DNA from: Flavobacterium limnophilum
GTDB lineage: Bacteria > Bacteroidota > Bacteroidia > Flavobacteriales > Flavobacteriaceae
Reading direction: 5' to 3'
DNA length: 64,000 nt
Assembly: GCF_027111315.2 (NCBI RefSeq)
Contig: NZ_CP114289.2
Coordinates: forward strand, 3,906,001 to 3,970,000
Numbering within the stretch: position 1 is the first letter of the stretch; the number at the start of each line of letters is the position of its first letter. This document shows positions 50,738 through 60,506 of the stretch, one piece after another. Position numbers and translations under genes: made by a program. The notes below the pieces were generated by a model. The model searched no databases. It was given only the letters and a program-made list of their open reading frames with translations, and was not told the DNA's origin.

Positions 50738-52780
50738 ATGAAAAAACTATTTTTCCTCGGCTTATTGATCATGGGTGGCCTTGTTCAAGCACAAAATAGC
50801 ACGACAAACATCCTTTTGAGGCACGACAACAAGCCTATAGATTTTACAAAAATAAATGACACTACCATAAAAGATGCCGTAGCAGTGGTTATTAAATCTT
50901 CGGACGAAAAAATCAAGAACTTGGTGGCTGTTAAAAAACAAACCGTTTCCAACACCTTGGTTGCTTATGACAATTTACAATATGAATTGGCCGATTTATC
51001 GATGAAAATTGGCTTGATTCAATCAACATTTTCAAACGAAGTCATTCGAAATTCGGCATACACAGAAAGCGAAAAACTATCGGTTTATGGCAGCAATATT
51101 GGTTTAAACGAACCTTTGTACAAAGCCTTGAAAAAGTTTTCGACCCAAAAAGGTCTTGTCCTTACAGTGAAACAGAAAAAGTTTTTGTCGGAAGTACTGT
51201 TGTCTTTCGAGAAAAACGGAATGAAGCTGAGTGCCGCCGACAGAAAACCATTGGAAGAAATCAACAATCAACTCATCAAATTAGGAAATGCATTCGACAA
51301 AAACATCGCCGAAAGCAAAGACAGCTTGACTTTTACCGAATTGGAATTAAAGGGAATCGATGCGGAATCGCTTCAATCCTGGAAACGACCAAACGGCAAA
51401 TACGTGGTGCACGTGAATGGTCCCAACGTGATAAAAATTACGGATAACGCAGAAAATGCCAAAACTAGAAAAGCTTTTGGTTTGCATTACAATAACAGGG
51501 CTTATCCTCAGAACATAGCGGTTTTGGATAGTTTGTTGTATTACAGAAATGTGTATGCCCAAAAATTGGGATTTTCTTCCTATGCGGCTTATTCGCTAAT
51601 TGATAAAATGGCGGCAAAACCCGAAAATGTTTGGGCTTTTGAAAATGATTTAATCAAAAAATTGACGCCTTTGGTTACTGACGAAATTAAAACGCTAACA
51701 GCCTTCAAAAAAGAAGTGAGCCCAACAGAATCCGACACTTTGCAGTCTTGGGATTTTGCTTATTACAGCAAAAAAATGCTCAATGCCAAGTATCAATTGG
51801 ACAATGACGAGGTGAAAAAATACTTTGAAATGAACAACACTTTGGCAGGAATGTTCAAGGTATATGAAACCGTATTGGGCATCCAGATAAAACCGGCAAC
51901 CAACATGCCGGTTTGGGACAGCAAAGTGAAAACGTATGAAATCTGGAGCGAAGGAAAAAAAATGGGAAGTTTTTATTTGGATTTATTTCCAAGAGCCAAC
52001 AAATACACGCATTTTGCTTGTTTCCCGATGAGTCAATATTCGAAAAAAGGAACAGTTGAAATCCTGCCACAAGCAGCGCTTATTTGTAATTTTCCGGAAG
52101 GAACCGCCACGGAACCATCATTGTTGCCACACAACAACGTGGTCACGATGTTTCATGAATTTGGGCATTTGGTGCATTGGTTGTTGGGTCATTCTGAGAT
52201 TGCTTCCCAAAATTCATTTGGCATAAAAGGCGATTTTGTCGAAGCGCCTTCGCAGTTTTTGGAGAATTGGTGTTGGGAGTACGATGCCTTGAAACTCTTT
52301 GCCAAGCATTATAAAACAGGAGAAACCCTGCCAAAAGATTTGTTCGACAAAATGAAACAAACACAGCGGGTAAATGTGGGAAGTTTTTACATCAGACAAG
52401 TAAGTTTGGGACTTACCGACTTTACTTATGAGGACAAATACGAGGAAACCAAGCAAAAAGGAGTTCTAAAAGTCTTCAAAGAAATAACATCCTTGAACCA
52501 AATGCCTTTTGACGACAACAATCACATGATTTGCAGTTTTGGTCATTTGAGCGGTTATGGAGCCAATTATTACGGGTATTTATGGTCCAAAGTGTATGCG
52601 CAAGACATGTTTTCTGTTTTCAAAAAGAACGGCGTCATGGATACGGCAACGGGAATCAAATACAGAAAAGAAATTCTCGAAAAAGGATCGACCACGCCAG
52701 AAATTGAAATGGTAGAAAAGTTTTTGGGTAGAAAACCAAACTCGGATGCCTTTTTGGAATCGTTGGGCATTAAAAAATAA
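50738..52780 (+). CDS. M3-family oligopeptidase (dipeptidyl carboxypeptidase-like), exported
   Basis: This 680-residue protein has signal MKKLFFLGLLIMGGLVQAQ and the M3 architecture: a long helical N-terminal half (KIGLIQSTFSNEVIRNSAYT, RKAFGLHYNNRAYPQN), then the zinc motif FHEFGHLVHWLLG, QFLENWCWEYDALKLFAKHY and FSHLSGYGANYYGYLWSKVY-like C-terminal region (GHLSGYGANYYGYLWSKVYA). It trims oligopeptides in the periplasm. The next gene, another probable metallopeptidase, starts 33 bp later, suggesting a peptide-degrading pair. Confidence 0.93.
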   Translation: MKKLFFLGLLIMGGLVQAQNSTTNILLRHDNKPIDFTKINDTTIKDAVAVVIKSSDEKIKNLVAVKKQTVSNTLVAYDNLQYELADLSMKIGLIQSTFSNEVIRNSAYTESEKLSVYGSNIGLNEPLYKALKKFSTQKGLVLTVKQKKFLSEVLLSFEKNGMKLSAADRKPLEEINNQLIKLGNAFDKNIAESKDSLTFTELELKGIDAESLQSWKRPNGKYVVHVNGPNVIKITDNAENAKTRKAFGLHYNNRAYPQNIAVLDSLLYYRNVYAQKLGFSSYAAYSLIDKMAAKPENVWAFENDLIKKLTPLVTDEIKTLTAFKKEVSPTESDTLQSWDFAYYSKKMLNAKYQLDNDEVKKYFEMNNTLAGMFKVYETVLGIQIKPATNMPVWDSKVKTYEIWSEGKKMGSFYLDLFPRANKYTHFACFPMSQYSKKGTVEILPQAALICNFPEGTATEPSLLPHNNVVTMFHEFGHLVHWLLGHSEIASQNSFGIKGDFVEAPSQFLENWCWEYDALKLFAKHYKTGETLPKDLFDKMKQTQRVNVGSFYIRQVSLGLTDFTYEDKYEETKQKGVLKVFKEITSLNQMPFDDNNHMICSFGHLSGYGANYYGYLWSKVYAQDMFSVFKKNGVMDTATGIKYRKEILEKGSTTPEIEMVEKFLGRKPNSDAFLESLGIKK

Positions 52781-52813
52781 TTAAGTTCACATTCACATAT
52801 AATTACAATACAG

Positions 52814-54544
52814 ATGAAAAAATACATTTTACTGGTGCTGGTTTTAGCTTTTTTTGGTTGCAATAAAAAGGATAAAAATGAGACTTTCGAAAAACTTTCC
52901 GAAGACTATTTGAAAGGCTATCTGGATTGGCGTCCACAATCGGGCGTTTCGTTTGGGCTTCACGAATACGACGGGAAAATTGCCAATTATAGCAAAACAT
53001 CCATCGATGCCGAAATAGCAAGATTAAAAGATTTTGACAAGAAATTCTCCGAAATCGATTCGGCTTCCTTGAGCACGAAAGAATATTACGATTGGAAATT
53101 GTTGCGTTCGAACATCAAAAACGAATTGTTTTCTTTTGTAGATTTAAAAGTGTACAACAAAAATCCGATGACTTATGCCGGTTCCATTGACGTGAATATT
53201 TATGTCAAAAGAAATTTTGCACCCATCGAACAGCAAATCAAATCCATCATCGCCATCGAGAATGAAGCACCAAAATTTTATGAAGACGCCAAGGCAAACC
53301 TGCAAGATTCATTGGCGTTGCCACACATTCAATTAGCGATTCAAATTGCCAGAGGTTCGGCTTCATTCTTGGGAAAAGACCTTTTGGTGGCTTTGAAAGA
53401 CGTTAAAAACGATTCCTTGATGAAGGCTTTCAACAGTGCCAATCAGAAAGCAATCGATGCCATAAACGGTTATGCCGACTTTCTGGAAAAAGAAAAATTG
53501 GGCAAAGCCCACAACAAGTACGCCATTGGCAAAGAAAATTATCAAAAAATGCTGTTGTATGGCGAAGGAATCACGATGTCTGCCGATGATATTTTAGCCA
53601 TTGGCATGAAAGAATTAGCCAAAGAACAAGCTTCATTTGATGCTGCTGCCAAAATCATCAATCCCAACAAAAAACCGATTGATGTTTATAATGACATTCA
53701 AAAAGAGCATCCAACCGCTGCAAGTTTAATTCCCGATTCTAGAAAAAATCTGGAAGTCATTCGCCAATTTTTGATTGACAAAAAAATTGTAACAATGCCA
53801 TCGGAAGTGCGCGTTAAATTGGAAGAAACGCCTCCTTTTGCGAGAGCCACAAGCACGGCATCGATGGATACTCCCGGTCCTTTTGAAACCAAAGCTACCG
53901 AGGCGTATTATTACATCACTCCTGTGGATCCAAAATGGACACCAAAACAGCAAGAAGACTGGTTGGCATCCTTTAATTATTACACGACCGATGTGGTTTC
54001 CATTCACGAAGCTTATCCAGGACATTACACCCAGTTTTTGCATTTGAATGCTTCGGATGCGACCAAAGTTCAAAAGATTTTTGGCAGTTATGCTTTTATT
54101 GAAGGCTATGCTCATTACACCGAAATAATGATGCTTGATGCTGGTTTTGGCAATGATGGTGATGCTGTTAAAGCCGCAAAATACCGAATTGCACAATCAG
54201 GCGATGCCCTTTTGCGCCTTTGTCGTTTAGTAGTTTCCATTAACATGCACTGCAAGGGAATGAATGTTGACCAAGCCACTACCTTTTTTATGGATAACTG
54301 GCATCAAGGTGAAAATCCTTCTCGTCAAGAAGCCATGCGCGGTACCTATGATCCAGGTTATTTGTTCTATACTTTGGGTAAATTGCAAATCCTAAAACTT
54401 CGTGAGGATTATAAAAAACAGGAAGGAGACAATTATAGTTTGCTAAAATTCAACGATGCGATGCTGGACAACGGAATGATGCCCATCCAAACGATGAGAG
54501 AAGTATTGTTGAAAGACAAAACGATTTGGAATAAAATTCTATAA
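52814..54544 (+). CDS. DUF885-family lipoprotein, probable metallopeptidase
   Basis: This 576-residue protein has a lipoprotein signal (LVLVLAFFGC then NKKDKNE). The DUF885 core shows ETPPFARATSTASMDTPGPF, VVSIHEAYPGHYTQFLHLN (the HExxPGH zinc-like motif of the family), EGYAHYTEIMMLDAGFG and ENPSRQEAMRGTYDPGYLFY near the end. Relatives are thought to be metallopeptidases but are poorly characterised. It lies directly downstream of the M3 peptidase, and a strong terminator follows. Confidence 0.85.
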   Translation: MKKYILLVLVLAFFGCNKKDKNETFEKLSEDYLKGYLDWRPQSGVSFGLHEYDGKIANYSKTSIDAEIARLKDFDKKFSEIDSASLSTKEYYDWKLLRSNIKNELFSFVDLKVYNKNPMTYAGSIDVNIYVKRNFAPIEQQIKSIIAIENEAPKFYEDAKANLQDSLALPHIQLAIQIARGSASFLGKDLLVALKDVKNDSLMKAFNSANQKAIDAINGYADFLEKEKLGKAHNKYAIGKENYQKMLLYGEGITMSADDILAIGMKELAKEQASFDAAAKIINPNKKPIDVYNDIQKEHPTAASLIPDSRKNLEVIRQFLIDKKIVTMPSEVRVKLEETPPFARATSTASMDTPGPFETKATEAYYYITPVDPKWTPKQQEDWLASFNYYTTDVVSIHEAYPGHYTQFLHLNASDATKVQKIFGSYAFIEGYAHYTEIMMLDAGFGNDGDAVKAAKYRIAQSGDALLRLCRLVVSINMHCKGMNVDQATTFFMDNWHQGENPSRQEAMRGTYDPGYLFYTLGKLQILKLREDYKKQEGDNYSLLKFNDAMLDNGMMPIQTMREVLLKDKTIWNKIL

Positions 54545-54570
54545 TCAACGACAGGGAAATGTTATTTATA

Positions 54571-54610
54571 AAAAAGGTCTGGTTCTACAATTTTAGAACC
54601 AGACCTTTTT
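54571..54610. terminator. Bidirectional terminator between convergent peptidase genes
   Basis: AAAAAGGTCTGGTTCTA (54571-54587) is a perfect 17-bp complement of 54594-54610, with A- and T-runs on both sides. It serves the DUF885 gene on the plus strand and the M1 gene on the minus strand. Confidence 0.92.
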
Positions 54611-54636
54611 GCAATAATTTTTTAATGCTTTCCGTA

Positions 54637-56511
54637 TTATTTTACCTCATAAACATTATTCTCCTTTTTTACGTCAGCCATTAAGTTACTTGGGTCGATG
54701 GTGATTTTTTTGATGAAGGTTTTGTTTTTAGGGATGCTGAATTCGTAATTTGGATTTGCCCAAGTCCAATCGGACAGAATTGTTCTTTTGATGGCTGGAT
54801 TCGGGTTTTCTTTTTCGAAATTCATCATTCGCAACGGAATGTAAAAACTCTCTTTTGTACCGTCGATATATTCAACCAAAACATCAATGGGCATTGGCAT
54901 TCTGCCGATTCTTTCCAATGATAAAGTTGATTTTTCTCCATTTTCTTTTACGGCTGCAATCCCGTAATCGATGGTGTTTGTGGTCTGTGTCCAGTCGGTC
55001 AAATACCAATCCAGATTGGCTCCGGAAATGCGTTCGGCAGTTCTCTTGATGTCGTTGGGCGTGGGATGTTTGAACTTGAATTCTTGAAAATATTTTTTCA
55101 AGGTTTTCGATACATTTTGTTTTCCTATCAAATATTCCATTTGTGCGAGGAAAATACTGCCTTTGTAGTAAGAAGCAATAGAGTAGGATTTATTTTCGTC
55201 ATAACGGTCTCCATGTGTGCTCAGTGATTGTTCTTTGCCCGATTCGACTAATTTGGTATAAATTTTATAAGTGTTTTCAAAAGGATTTTCCTTCTTTTTT
55301 TCGGAGATTTTGTTCATTGCCAAATCTTCGATATAAGAAGTAAATCCTTCGTCCATCCAAGGATGTTTTGATTCATTGGATGCCAAAATATGTTGAAACC
55401 ACGAATGTCCCAATTCGTGTGCGGCGGTTCCTAAAATTTCTTCAAATTTTTTATCGCCCAACATCAAGGTGCACATCGCATATTCCATTCCGCCATCGCC
55501 ACCCTGAATAAAAGAATATTGTTGGTATGGATAATCGCCAACGGTCTTGTTGAAAAAATCCATTACGGCAATCATTTTGGGTTGCAATGCTTTCCAATTG
55601 TCGATGATTTTCGGATTGTTTTTATACAGGAAATGCAAATCAACATTATTGGGGCCTTTTACTACCTCGTGCAAGTATTCCTTGTCGGCCGCCCAAGTAA
55701 AATCATGCACCATTGGGGCGACAAAATGCCAAGTCAGGGTTTTAGTTCCCTTTGGCAAAACCACTTTGATACCTTGATCTTGATAGCCGTGACCAATTTC
55801 GTTTTTGTTTTGCAAATACCCTGTTCCGCCCAAAGTATAGTCCTTGTCGATGGTTATTTTCACGTCGAAATCGCCCCAAACTCCGTGAAATTCCCTTCCG
55901 ATATAAGGATCGGCGTGCCAACCTTCAAAATCAAATTCGGCTATTTTTGGATACCATTGTGCCATCGAGAATTCGACTCCTTCGGCATTGTTTCTGCCGG
56001 AACGACGGATTTGCACAGGAACTTGCCCGTCAAAATCGAGCGTGAAAGTGGTTTTCGAATGAGGTAAAATGGGTTGTGCCAAAGTCACTTCGAGAATCGT
56101 TCCCGCCACTTTAGTTTGGGCAATTATTCCGTCTTGTTTGAAATTTGAAATGTTCAAACAACCTATTTCATTGGTTTTCAAGTTTTTGATTCTGCTTACC
56201 ACGATTGCTTTTCCATCAACTTTAAGGGTGTCCACCATTCTTTTGTCGGGGTCTTTGATGCTTTGAAGTCGAGCATCCATTTCACTTCCGGGTTGAAAAG
56301 CATTGTTGAACAAATGATAAAAAACGCGTTTTAAAGTATCAGCCGAATTATTGGTGTAAACCAATTCTTGAGTGCCTTTGTATTGGTAATTTTTCACGTC
56401 CATGACAACCTCCATTTTGTAGTTGGCGTGTTGTTGCCAATAGGTTGGATTTTGTGCTATTAGATTACCGAAATTTAAAAGGAATAAGGAAAATAAAAAG
56501 ATTTTTTTCAT
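54637..56511 (-). CDS. M1-family aminopeptidase, exported
   Basis: The ATG at 56511 starts a normal signal peptide (MKKIFLFSLFLLNFGNLIAQ); the frame is open 21 codons further up but that part is not signal-like. The 624-residue protein has an N-terminal beta domain (NYKMEVVMDVKNYQYKGTQE), the substrate motif GGMEYAM (GxMEN variant), the zinc site HELGHSWFQH with the third ligand Glu 18 residues on in WMDEGFTSY, and SYYKGSIFLAQMEYLIG. It removes N-terminal residues of peptides in the periplasm. It is the third exported peptidase gene in a row. Confidence 0.9.
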   Translation of the reverse strand: MKKIFLFSLFLLNFGNLIAQNPTYWQQHANYKMEVVMDVKNYQYKGTQELVYTNNSADTLKRVFYHLFNNAFQPGSEMDARLQSIKDPDKRMVDTLKVDGKAIVVSRIKNLKTNEIGCLNISNFKQDGIIAQTKVAGTILEVTLAQPILPHSKTTFTLDFDGQVPVQIRRSGRNNAEGVEFSMAQWYPKIAEFDFEGWHADPYIGREFHGVWGDFDVKITIDKDYTLGGTGYLQNKNEIGHGYQDQGIKVVLPKGTKTLTWHFVAPMVHDFTWAADKEYLHEVVKGPNNVDLHFLYKNNPKIIDNWKALQPKMIAVMDFFNKTVGDYPYQQYSFIQGGDGGMEYAMCTLMLGDKKFEEILGTAAHELGHSWFQHILASNESKHPWMDEGFTSYIEDLAMNKISEKKKENPFENTYKIYTKLVESGKEQSLSTHGDRYDENKSYSIASYYKGSIFLAQMEYLIGKQNVSKTLKKYFQEFKFKHPTPNDIKRTAERISGANLDWYLTDWTQTTNTIDYGIAAVKENGEKSTLSLERIGRMPMPIDVLVEYIDGTKESFYIPLRMMNFEKENPNPAIKRTILSDWTWANPNYEFSIPKNKTFIKKITIDPSNLMADVKKENNVYEVK

Positions 56512-56601
56512 GGGAATTATAAAATGGGCAATCTTGTTTGGATTGTTTTTTAAAATCCGACAAAAATAATCCATTTTGTTATAAAAACCCTAGCATTAAC
56601 C

Positions 56602-57462
56602 TTATTTTAATATTTCATCACAACTAAAAACATCCTTCAAGCGAACTCCTTTTTCTGTTTGTTCAACGGTAATAATTTCGTTATGGGCGTCGTGTTCCAA
56701 GAAAAGATAATAATTGTTTTCAACAGCGGCATTCAAGAATTTTGATTTTTCGGGCATTGTCAACAGTGGTCTGGTGTCGTAACCCATCACGTAAGGCAAA
56801 GGAATATGGCCAACTGTCGGCAATAAATCCGCCATGAAACAAATGGTTTTGTCTTGATATTGAATCAGCGGCATCATCTGTTTTTCGGTGTGGCCGTCAG
56901 CGAAGAAAATCCCGAAACCCAGTTCTGATTTATCCAACAAATCGCCTTCGGGTCTTTTTATGAAATTAAGTTGTCCACTTTCCTGAATGGGTAAAATATT
57001 TTCCGAAAGAAAGGATGCTTTTTCCCTCATATTGGGTTTTGTTGCCCATTCCCAATGGTTTTCATTGGTCCAATATTTTGCATTTTTGAATGCCAGTTCA
57101 TAACCCGTTTTGTCCTTGTTCCAATTGACACTTCCACCGCAATGGTCAAAATGCAAATGTGTCAAAAAGACATCGGTAATGTCATCGCGATGAAAACCAT
57201 ATTTTGCCAAGGAACTGTCCAAAGAATGGTTTCCCCATAGCGAATAATAACCAAAAAACTTTTCGGATTGTTTGTTTCCCATTCCGTTGTCAATCAAAAT
57301 CAGTCGATTGTCGTCTTCTATTAGCAAACAACGTGCGGCCAAATCGATGAGGTTGTTTTCGTCGGCAGGATTGGTTTTGTTCCAAATGGTTTTGGGCACA
57401 ACGCCAAACATGGCACCGCCGTCCAGTTTAAAATTGCCGGTTTCTATGGGATATAATTTCAT
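56602..57462 (-). CDS. Metallo-beta-lactamase-fold hydrolase
   Basis: This 286-residue protein carries the zinc motif LTHLHFDHCGG (HxHxDH), ILIDNGMGNKQ earlier, FFADGHTEKQMMP (third His), FMADLLPTVGHIPLPY (bridging Asp region) and a final LEHDAHNE. The arrangement is that of the AHL-lactonase / methyl-parathion-hydrolase-like branch. No signal peptide, so cytoplasmic. Substrate is unknown; lactonase activity is only one possibility. It lies 91 bp upstream of the M1 gene on the same strand. Confidence 0.85.
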   Translation of the reverse strand: MKLYPIETGNFKLDGGAMFGVVPKTIWNKTNPADENNLIDLAARCLLIEDDNRLILIDNGMGNKQSEKFFGYYSLWGNHSLDSSLAKYGFHRDDITDVFLTHLHFDHCGGSVNWNKDKTGYELAFKNAKYWTNENHWEWATKPNMREKASFLSENILPIQESGQLNFIKRPEGDLLDKSELGFGIFFADGHTEKQMMPLIQYQDKTICFMADLLPTVGHIPLPYVMGYDTRPLLTMPEKSKFLNAAVENNYYLFLEHDAHNEIITVEQTEKGVRLKDVFSCDEILK

Positions 57463-57569
57463 TGGGATATATTTTTTTCAAAAGAAAACAAATTTAAGTA
57501 ATACATTTGTTATTAGAATACTGAATAGACTTTTTCTATCCCGTTATAGTTATAAAAATGTTATCTTTT

Positions 57570-57600
57570 TTGACTTGAAGCCCAAATTGTAATATCTTTG
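57570..57600 (+). promoter_or_regulatory. Promoter of the suf operon
   Basis: TTG (57570-57572), 20 bp, then TATCTTTG (57593-57600), a complete Bacteroidota -33/-7 pair, 30 bp before the sufA ATG. No Fur- or IscR-like dyad was seen. Confidence 0.6.
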
Positions 57601-57630
57601 CCTTTTATTTAGACAAAATCAAAATAAGCT

Positions 57631-57960
57631 ATGATAAAAGTTTCTGATACAGCCAAAAAGAAAATCATCGACTTGATGAAAGACGATGGTTTTGATGCAG
57701 CAGTCGATTATGTGAGAGTAGGCGTGAAAAGCGGCGGATGCTCGGGTTTGTCTTATGATTTGAAGTTTGACAAAAACAAAGGCGATGACGACAAGATATT
57801 CGTGGACAACGATATAACAATTGCCGTGGAGAAAAAATCGTTTCTTTACTTAGCCGGAACAATCCTGGAATTTTCAGGCGGTTTAAACGGAAAAGGCTTT
57901 GTTTTTAATAATCCAAATGCAAGTAGGACTTGTGGTTGCGGAGAATCATTCTCACTATAG
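57631..57960 (+). CDS. A-type Fe-S carrier (SufA/IscA/HesB family)
   Basis: This 109-residue protein holds the three conserved cysteines: VGVKSGGCSGLSYDL and, at the end, NPNASRTCGCGESFSL. LAGTILEFSGGLNGKGFVFN is also typical. A-type proteins receive Fe-S clusters from the SufBCD scaffold and pass them to targets. It is the first gene of the suf operon, 61 bp before sufB, with a hairpin between. Confidence 0.93.
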   Translation: MIKVSDTAKKKIIDLMKDDGFDAAVDYVRVGVKSGGCSGLSYDLKFDKNKGDDDKIFVDNDITIAVEKKSFLYLAGTILEFSGGLNGKGFVFNNPNASRTCGCGESFSL

Positions 57961-57973
57961 AATTTCAGAAACG

Positions 57974-57998
57974 CTAACAGGGTTCAAAACCCTGTTAG
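57974..57998. repeat. Hairpin between sufA and sufB
   Basis: CTAACAGGGTT (57974-57984) and AACCCTGTTAG (57988-57998) are perfect 11-bp arms around CAA. There is no T-run, so it is not a clear terminator. It shares AACCCTG/CAGGGTT with 29646-29670. It might stabilise or separate the sufA message. Confidence 0.65.
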
Positions 57999-58021
57999 GG
58001 TTGAATAAATAACAAAAAATT

Positions 58022-59470
58022 ATGTCAAAATACACCGAAGACCATCTAAGAGTCGAACTCGAGACCAAAGAATACGAGTACGGATTTTATACTGATTTAG
58101 AATCGGATACCTTTCCTATTGGCTTGAACGAGGATATTGTTCGCGCCATTTCCCTAAGAAAAGAAGAACCGCAATGGATGACCGATTGGCGTCTTGAGGC
58201 TTTTCGTGCTTGGGAAAAAATGATCGAGCCGGAATGGGCGAATGTGCATTATGAAAAACCTGACTTTCAAGCCATTTCCTATTATTCGGCACCAAAAGCT
58301 GTAGATCCAAATAAGACACTAGATGATGTTGATCCTGAACTTTTGGAAATGTACAAAAAGTTAGGCATCTCTGTCGATGAACAAAAAATGATGAACAATG
58401 TCGCCATGGATATTGTGGTCGATTCTGTTTCTGTAGCTACTACTTTCAAGAAAACCTTGGGCGAAAAAGGAATCATTTTTATGAGTATTTCCGAAGCCAT
58501 CAAAGAGCATCCAGAATTAGTAAAAAAATATTTAGGTACCGTTGTTCCTCAAAAAGACAACTTTTATGCCGCATTAAATTCAGCCGTTTTCTCGGACGGA
58601 AGTTTCTGTTACATTCCAAAAGGCGTTCGTTGTCCAATGGAACTTTCAACTTATTTCCGTATCAATCAAGCAGGAACAGGGCAATTCGAAAGAACTTTAT
58701 TAATTGCCGACGAAGGTAGTTATGTGAGTTATTTGGAAGGTTGTACCGCTCCAAGTCGTGACGAAAATCAATTGCACGCAGCCGTTGTAGAACTTATTGC
58801 TTTGGACAATGCCGAAATCAAATATTCGACTGTTCAAAACTGGTATCCTGGAAACAAAGAAGGTAAAGGTGGTGTTTTCAACTTCGTGACCAAAAGAGGA
58901 ATGTGCGAGAAAAACGCAAAAATTTCTTGGACACAAGTCGAAACAGGTTCTGCCGTGACTTGGAAATATCCTTCTTGTATTTTAAAAGGTGATAATTCGG
59001 TAGGCGAATTTTATTCGATTGCCGTTACCAATAATTTCCAACAAGCCGATACCGGAACCAAGATGATCCACATTGGCAAAAACACCAAATCAACCATTAT
59101 TTCCAAAGGAATTTCTGCCGGAAAATCACACAATAGTTATAGAGGATTGGTAAAAGTGGGGCCAAATGCAGACAATGCAAGGAACTTTTCACAATGCGAT
59201 TCCCTTTTGATGGGGAACAATTGCAGTGCCAATACTTTTCCATACATCGAAAGTAAAAATCCATCGGCCAAGATAGAACACGAAGCAACGACAAGTAAAA
59301 TTGGCGAAGACCAAGTTTTCTATTGCAACCAACGTGGAATTCCAACCGAAAAAGCCATTGCCTTGATCGTAAACGGTTTCAGCAAAGATGTATTGAACAA
59401 GTTGCCAATGGAATTTGCCGTGGAAGCACAGAAATTATTGGAAATTTCGTTGGAAGGTTCAGTAGGATAA
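58022..59470 (+). CDS. sufB: SufB, Fe-S cluster scaffold subunit
   Basis: This 482-residue protein shows typical SufB blocks: [100 protein letters not shown] and [20 protein letters not shown]. SufB with SufC and SufD forms the SufBC2D complex on which clusters are built. Length normal. The usual next gene, sufC, lies 1036 bp away, with three unrelated small genes in between. Confidence 0.97.
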   Translation: MSKYTEDHLRVELETKEYEYGFYTDLESDTFPIGLNEDIVRAISLRKEEPQWMTDWRLEAFRAWEKMIEPEWANVHYEKPDFQAISYYSAPKAVDPNKTLDDVDPELLEMYKKLGISVDEQKMMNNVAMDIVVDSVSVATTFKKTLGEKGIIFMSISEAIKEHPELVKKYLGTVVPQKDNFYAALNSAVFSDGSFCYIPKGVRCPMELSTYFRINQAGTGQFERTLLIADEGSYVSYLEGCTAPSRDENQLHAAVVELIALDNAEIKYSTVQNWYPGNKEGKGGVFNFVTKRGMCEKNAKISWTQVETGSAVTWKYPSCILKGDNSVGEFYSIAVTNNFQQADTGTKMIHIGKNTKSTIISKGISAGKSHNSYRGLVKVGPNADNARNFSQCDSLLMGNNCSANTFPYIESKNPSAKIEHEATTSKIGEDQVFYCNQRGIPTEKAIALIVNGFSKDVLNKLPMEFAVEAQKLLEISLEGSVG

Positions 59471-59511
59471 TTTTTTGTAAATTTGAAGAACTATCATAAA
59501 TTCAAATTGTT

Positions 59512-59706
59512 ATGGACATCATTTTAAAAAACGTTAAGAAAAAAGATTTACCAGTATTGAAATCTTTGGCAAAATCATTGGGTTTTGAAATTGAAAAAGA
59601 AGACAAGCCGTATAATCCAGAATTTGTAAAAGAAATTTTGGAGGCTAGAGAAGAATTAAAACAAGGAAAAGGAATAAAAATCAAATTAGAAGATTTGTTG
59701 AAGTAA
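59512..59706 (+). CDS. Small antitoxin-like protein inside the suf operon
   Basis: This 64-residue protein (MDIILKNVKKKDLPVLKSLA, KSLGFEIEKEDKPYNPEFVK, ILEAREELKQGKGIKIKLED then LLK) has a short N-terminal beta strand and charged helices, resembling the DUF2683/RelB-like antitoxins of Bacteroidota. These normally precede a RelE/ParE toxin, but none follows; the next gene is HEPN-like. It starts 41 bp after sufB. Assignment rests on size and composition. Confidence 0.6.
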   Translation: MDIILKNVKKKDLPVLKSLAKSLGFEIEKEDKPYNPEFVKEILEAREELKQGKGIKIKLEDLLK

Positions 59707-59760
59707 TTTTATAAAAAGATACAAAATTATTAGAAGGCTCTGTGAGATAATAGATATTTT

Positions 59761-60207
59761 ATGAATACATCTGAAGAAATTAAAAAACTAGCTGAATTAA
59801 GATTAGAAGAAGCTCAAATTTTATTAGAGAATGGAAAAACAAATGGAGCTTTTTATCTCTTGGGTTATACAATAGAACTATATCTCAAATATAAAATTTG
59901 TAAATTATTAAATATTGAGAATTTATTTGACGAAAGTTGCAATTTAAGGAAGAAGTATTTTGATGGCAGAAATCCTTTTTTTTCTCATGATTTAAATACT
60001 TTATTAGTTTTCTCAGGTTTAAAATTAAAATTTGACGAAGCAAAAAGCCACGATAAAATCTTATTTAAAACAACTTCCTTGTTAGTTGATGTTTGGTCTG
60101 AAAAATCTAGATATGATATTCAACCCAAGAAAGAAGAGGATGTCAGAGCTTCAATAGAATTATTAAAAAACGAAAACGGGTTACTATCATGGATACAAAA
60201 AAATTAG
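59761..60207 (+). CDS. HEPN-like domain protein inside the suf operon
   Basis: This 148-residue helical protein begins KKLAELRLEEAQILLENGKT, NGAFYLLGYTIELYLKYKIC, the pattern of HEPN domains that pack as four-helix dimers. DGRNPFFSHDLNTLL contains R-x5-H, compatible with the HEPN RNase motif R-x4-6-H, although its position is less usual. HEPN proteins are often toxin RNases paired with an antitoxin. The stop overlaps the next gene by 19 bp, showing translational coupling with it. It is more AT-rich than the suf genes. Confidence 0.6.
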   Translation: MNTSEEIKKLAELRLEEAQILLENGKTNGAFYLLGYTIELYLKYKICKLLNIENLFDESCNLRKKYFDGRNPFFSHDLNTLLVFSGLKLKFDEAKSHDKILFKTTSLLVDVWSEKSRYDIQPKKEEDVRASIELLKNENGLLSWIQKN

Positions 60208-60479
60208 AAGCCAAATTAAATACTTTTTTTCAAACTTGTAAAGAAAAAGGGTATCCTTTAGAGTCTTATTGTCTCATTGAAAACGAAATGGATTTTATTT
60301 TGGAAGTTAAAGCAAACTGGATTGACAATATGGATTCTTGTTCAAGTGCTTTAGATATTCTTAATGAAATATTATGGGAAACCTCAGATGCAGAAACTAG
60401 AAAGGAAATTTTTGCAATTTCTATATTAGATTCAGACGAACAACCTCATTGTTATACAGAAATGACACACAACAAATAA
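60189..60479 (+). CDS. Hypothetical protein coupled to the HEPN-like gene
   Basis: This 96-residue acidic protein begins MDTKKLEAKLNTFFQTCKEK and contains the central NEMDFILEVKANWIDNMDSC and the helical SSALDILNEILWETSDAETR. I do not recognise the family and see no nucleotidyltransferase (MNT) motif. It overlaps the HEPN-like gene by 19 bp and ends 27 bp before sufC. The overlap and acidity fit a partner or antitoxin role, which is inference only. Confidence 0.6.
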   Translation: MDTKKLEAKLNTFFQTCKEKGYPLESYCLIENEMDFILEVKANWIDNMDSCSSALDILNEILWETSDAETRKEIFAISILDSDEQPHCYTEMTHNK

Positions 60480-60506
60480 TTAAAGAAGAAAAACACACAT
60501 TAAAAG

